From NCBI RefSeq assembly GCF_001636405.1, contig NZ_KV440950.1, positions 612,001 through 676,000 on the forward strand: a stretch of 64,000 nt of DNA, in the 5' to 3' direction. The notes under the pieces are model-generated. The model was not told the DNA's origin and did no database searches. It worked only from the letters and a program-made list of their open reading frames with translations. Of this stretch, positions 62,625 to 64,000 are shown piece by piece. This DNA comes from Peribacillus frigoritolerans (GTDB taxonomy: Bacteria > Bacillota > Bacilli > Bacillales > DSM-1321). A program made the translations under genes and the position numbers. Numbering within the stretch: position 1 is the stretch's first letter; the number at the start of each line of letters is the position of its first letter.

Positions 62625-64000
62625 ATGGCAAAGAAAATGCCTGATATCGGCGATTATAAATATGGCTTTGCGGATAAAGATGTTTCCATCTTCCGTTCAA
62701 AGCGTGGTCTGACAAAAGAAATCGTGGAAGAAATTTCTCGAATGAAGGATGAACCGCAATGGATGCTTGATTTCCGTTTGAAATCATTGGAGCATTTTTA
62801 CAACATGCCAATGCCTCAATGGGGCGGCGACATGCAGAGCCTGAACTTCGATGAAATCACATACTATGTTAAGCCATCAGAGAAATCAGAGAAGTCTTGG
62901 GATGAAGTTCCTGATGAAATCAAACAGACTTTTGATAAATTGGGAATTCCTGAAGCCGAACAAAAATACCTTGCCGGTGTATCTGCCCAATATGAATCTG
63001 AAGTGGTTTACCATAGCATGAAAGAAGAATTGGAAGACTTGGGTATCGTGTTTAAAGATACGGACTCAGCACTTCGTGAAAATGAAGATATCTTCCGTGA
63101 GCATTTCGGGAAAACGATCCCGCCTACTGACAATAAATTTTCTGCATTGAACTCGGCAGTTTGGTCAGGTGGATCATTCATCTATGTACCAAAAGGCGTT
63201 AAAGTGGATACTCCGCTTCAAGCTTATTTCCGGATCAACTCTGAAAACATGGGGCAATTCGAACGTACGCTAATCATTGTTGATGAAGGCGCATCCGTTC
63301 ACTATGTAGAAGGTTGTACAGCTCCTGTTTATACAACTAACTCCCTTCATAGTGCGGTTGTTGAGATTGTCATCAAGAAAGATGCTTACTGCCGTTACAC
63401 GACGATCCAAAACTGGGCAAACAACGTGTTTAACCTGGTTACGAAACGTGCGGTTTGTGACGCTAATGCAACAATGGAATGGATTGATGGTAACATCGGT
63501 TCGAAATTGACAATGAAATATCCTGCTGTCATCTTAAAAGGTGAAGGCGCTCGCGGTATGACATTATCGATTGCCATTGCAGGTAAAGGCCAACACCAAG
63601 ACGCGGGAGCGAAAATGATTCACCTAGCGCCAAATACATCTTCAACGATTGTATCTAAATCAATTTCTAAACAGGGCGGTAAAGTAACATACCGTGGTAT
63701 CGTTCATTTTGGACGTAAAGCGGATGGAGCTCGTTCCAACATTGAATGTGATACATTAATCATGGATAATCAGTCTACATCTGATACGATCCCTTACAAT
63801 GAAATCTTGAATGATAACATTTCCCTTGAACACGAAGCGAAGGTTTCCAAAGTATCTGAAGAACAATTGTTCTACTTGATGAGCCGCGGAATTTCTGAGC
63901 AAGAAGCAACGGAAATGATCGTAATGGGCTTCATTGAACCATTTACAAAAGAACTTCCAATGGAATATGCGGTTGAAATGAACCGTCTGATCAAGTTCGA
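62625..64000 (+). CDS. sufB: Fe-S cluster assembly protein SufB (3' end cut by window)
   Basis: Scaffold subunit of SufBCD. 458 complete codons are visible without a stop, and the usual length is about 465, so only the last few residues are missing. Marks are '[20 protein letters not shown]', '[20 protein letters not shown]', '[20 protein letters not shown]', '[20 protein letters not shown]' and '[20 protein letters not shown]', with the conserved Cys in 'NIECDTLI'. GGAGG lies about 10 nt before ATG 62625. Gap to sufU is 55 nt, so it remains in the operon. Confidence 0.95.
   Translation, partial: MAKKMPDIGDYKYGFADKDVSIFRSKRGLTKEIVEEISRMKDEPQWMLDFRLKSLEHFYNMPMPQWGGDMQSLNFDEITYYVKPSEKSEKSWDEVPDEIKQTFDKLGIPEAEQKYLAGVSAQYESEVVYHSMKEELEDLGIVFKDTDSALRENEDIFREHFGKTIPPTDNKFSALNSAVWSGGSFIYVPKGVKVDTPLQAYFRINSENMGQFERTLIIVDEGASVHYVEGCTAPVYTTNSLHSAVVEIVIKKDAYCRYTTIQNWANNVFNLVTKRAVCDANATMEWIDGNIGSKLTMKYPAVILKGEGARGMTLSIAIAGKGQHQDAGAKMIHLAPNTSSTIVSKSISKQGGKVTYRGIVHFGRKADGARSNIECDTLIMDNQSTSDTIPYNEILNDNISLEHEAKVSKVSEEQLFYLMSRGISEQEATEMIVMGFIEPFTKELPMEYAVEMNRLIKF

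Overview
The window reads as chromosomal DNA of a low-to-medium-GC, endospore-forming Bacillaceae bacterium. The best fit by gene order and protein similarity is Bacillus sensu lato, perhaps the B. simplex/Peribacillus group; this is inference, since no 16S rRNA is present. Supports are the block fadM-cotF-like-yuzL-fadNAE-yusI-gcvH-yusF-yusE-met-suf in Bacillus subtilis-like order, a gerA/B/C spore germinant receptor operon, CotF-like coat proteins, a squalene-hopene/sporulenol-type cyclase, and Fur, MntR and FadR boxes of Bacillus type. No rRNA, tRNA, CRISPR array, transposase or prophage gene was seen.

Layout. (1) 1-5.7 kb: end of desK and desR (membrane fluidity sensing), msrA, a ykoG-ykoH-ykoI two-component/PepSY operon and a TPR protein. 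The gap at 5.70-5.88 kb carries a dense cluster of DnaA-box sequences, followed by the cyclase gene sqhC on the minus strand. (2) About 8-18.8 kb: a visibly AT-richer accessory segment. It holds a WxL surface-protein cluster (two small WxL proteins, a DUF916/DUF3324-type anchor protein, a lectin-WxL protein) with two regulators (DegU-like orphan response regulator, Mga/AtxA-like regulator), a stand-alone HD-GYP-like protein, and several small or broken genes. (3) 18.4-22.9 kb: DUF1450 protein, a Fur box and the yclNOPQ petrobactin-type iron uptake operon. (4) 23-29.4 kb: ltaS (lipoteichoic acid synthase), an RraA-like aldolase with a decayed partial duplicate, a frameshifted small gene, a dispersed repeat, a guanidine-I riboswitch with its guanidinium exporter, and a YhcN/YlaJ lipoprotein. 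(5) 29.4-38 kb: a gerA-B-C operon, an oligo-1,6-glucosidase, a lysine-riboswitch-controlled permease and a LacI-type regulator. (6) 38-43.5 kb: a 30-codon membrane peptide gene, the MntR-box-controlled mntABCD operon and a RodA/FtsW-type polymerase. (7) 43.5-51 kb: two CotF-like proteins, proline dehydrogenase, yuzL, and fadN-fadA-fadE (beta-oxidation) behind a FadR box. (8) 51-57.5 kb: yusI, gcvH, yusF, yusE, then two SAM-I riboswitches in front of metY and metNIQ. (9) 57.5-58.8 kb: a second copy of the dispersed repeat and decayed sequence. (10) 58.8-64 kb: the sufCDSUB iron-sulfur assembly operon, cut by the window end inside the last codons of sufB.

The window is rich in RNA and operator control: four riboswitches (guanidine-I, lysine, two SAM-I), each with its own intrinsic terminator, and Fur, MntR and FadR boxes. 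The most unusual parts are the WxL/lectin cluster with its two private regulators, the DnaA-box cluster upstream of sqhC, and a set of small or decaying genes between 16 and 28 kb.
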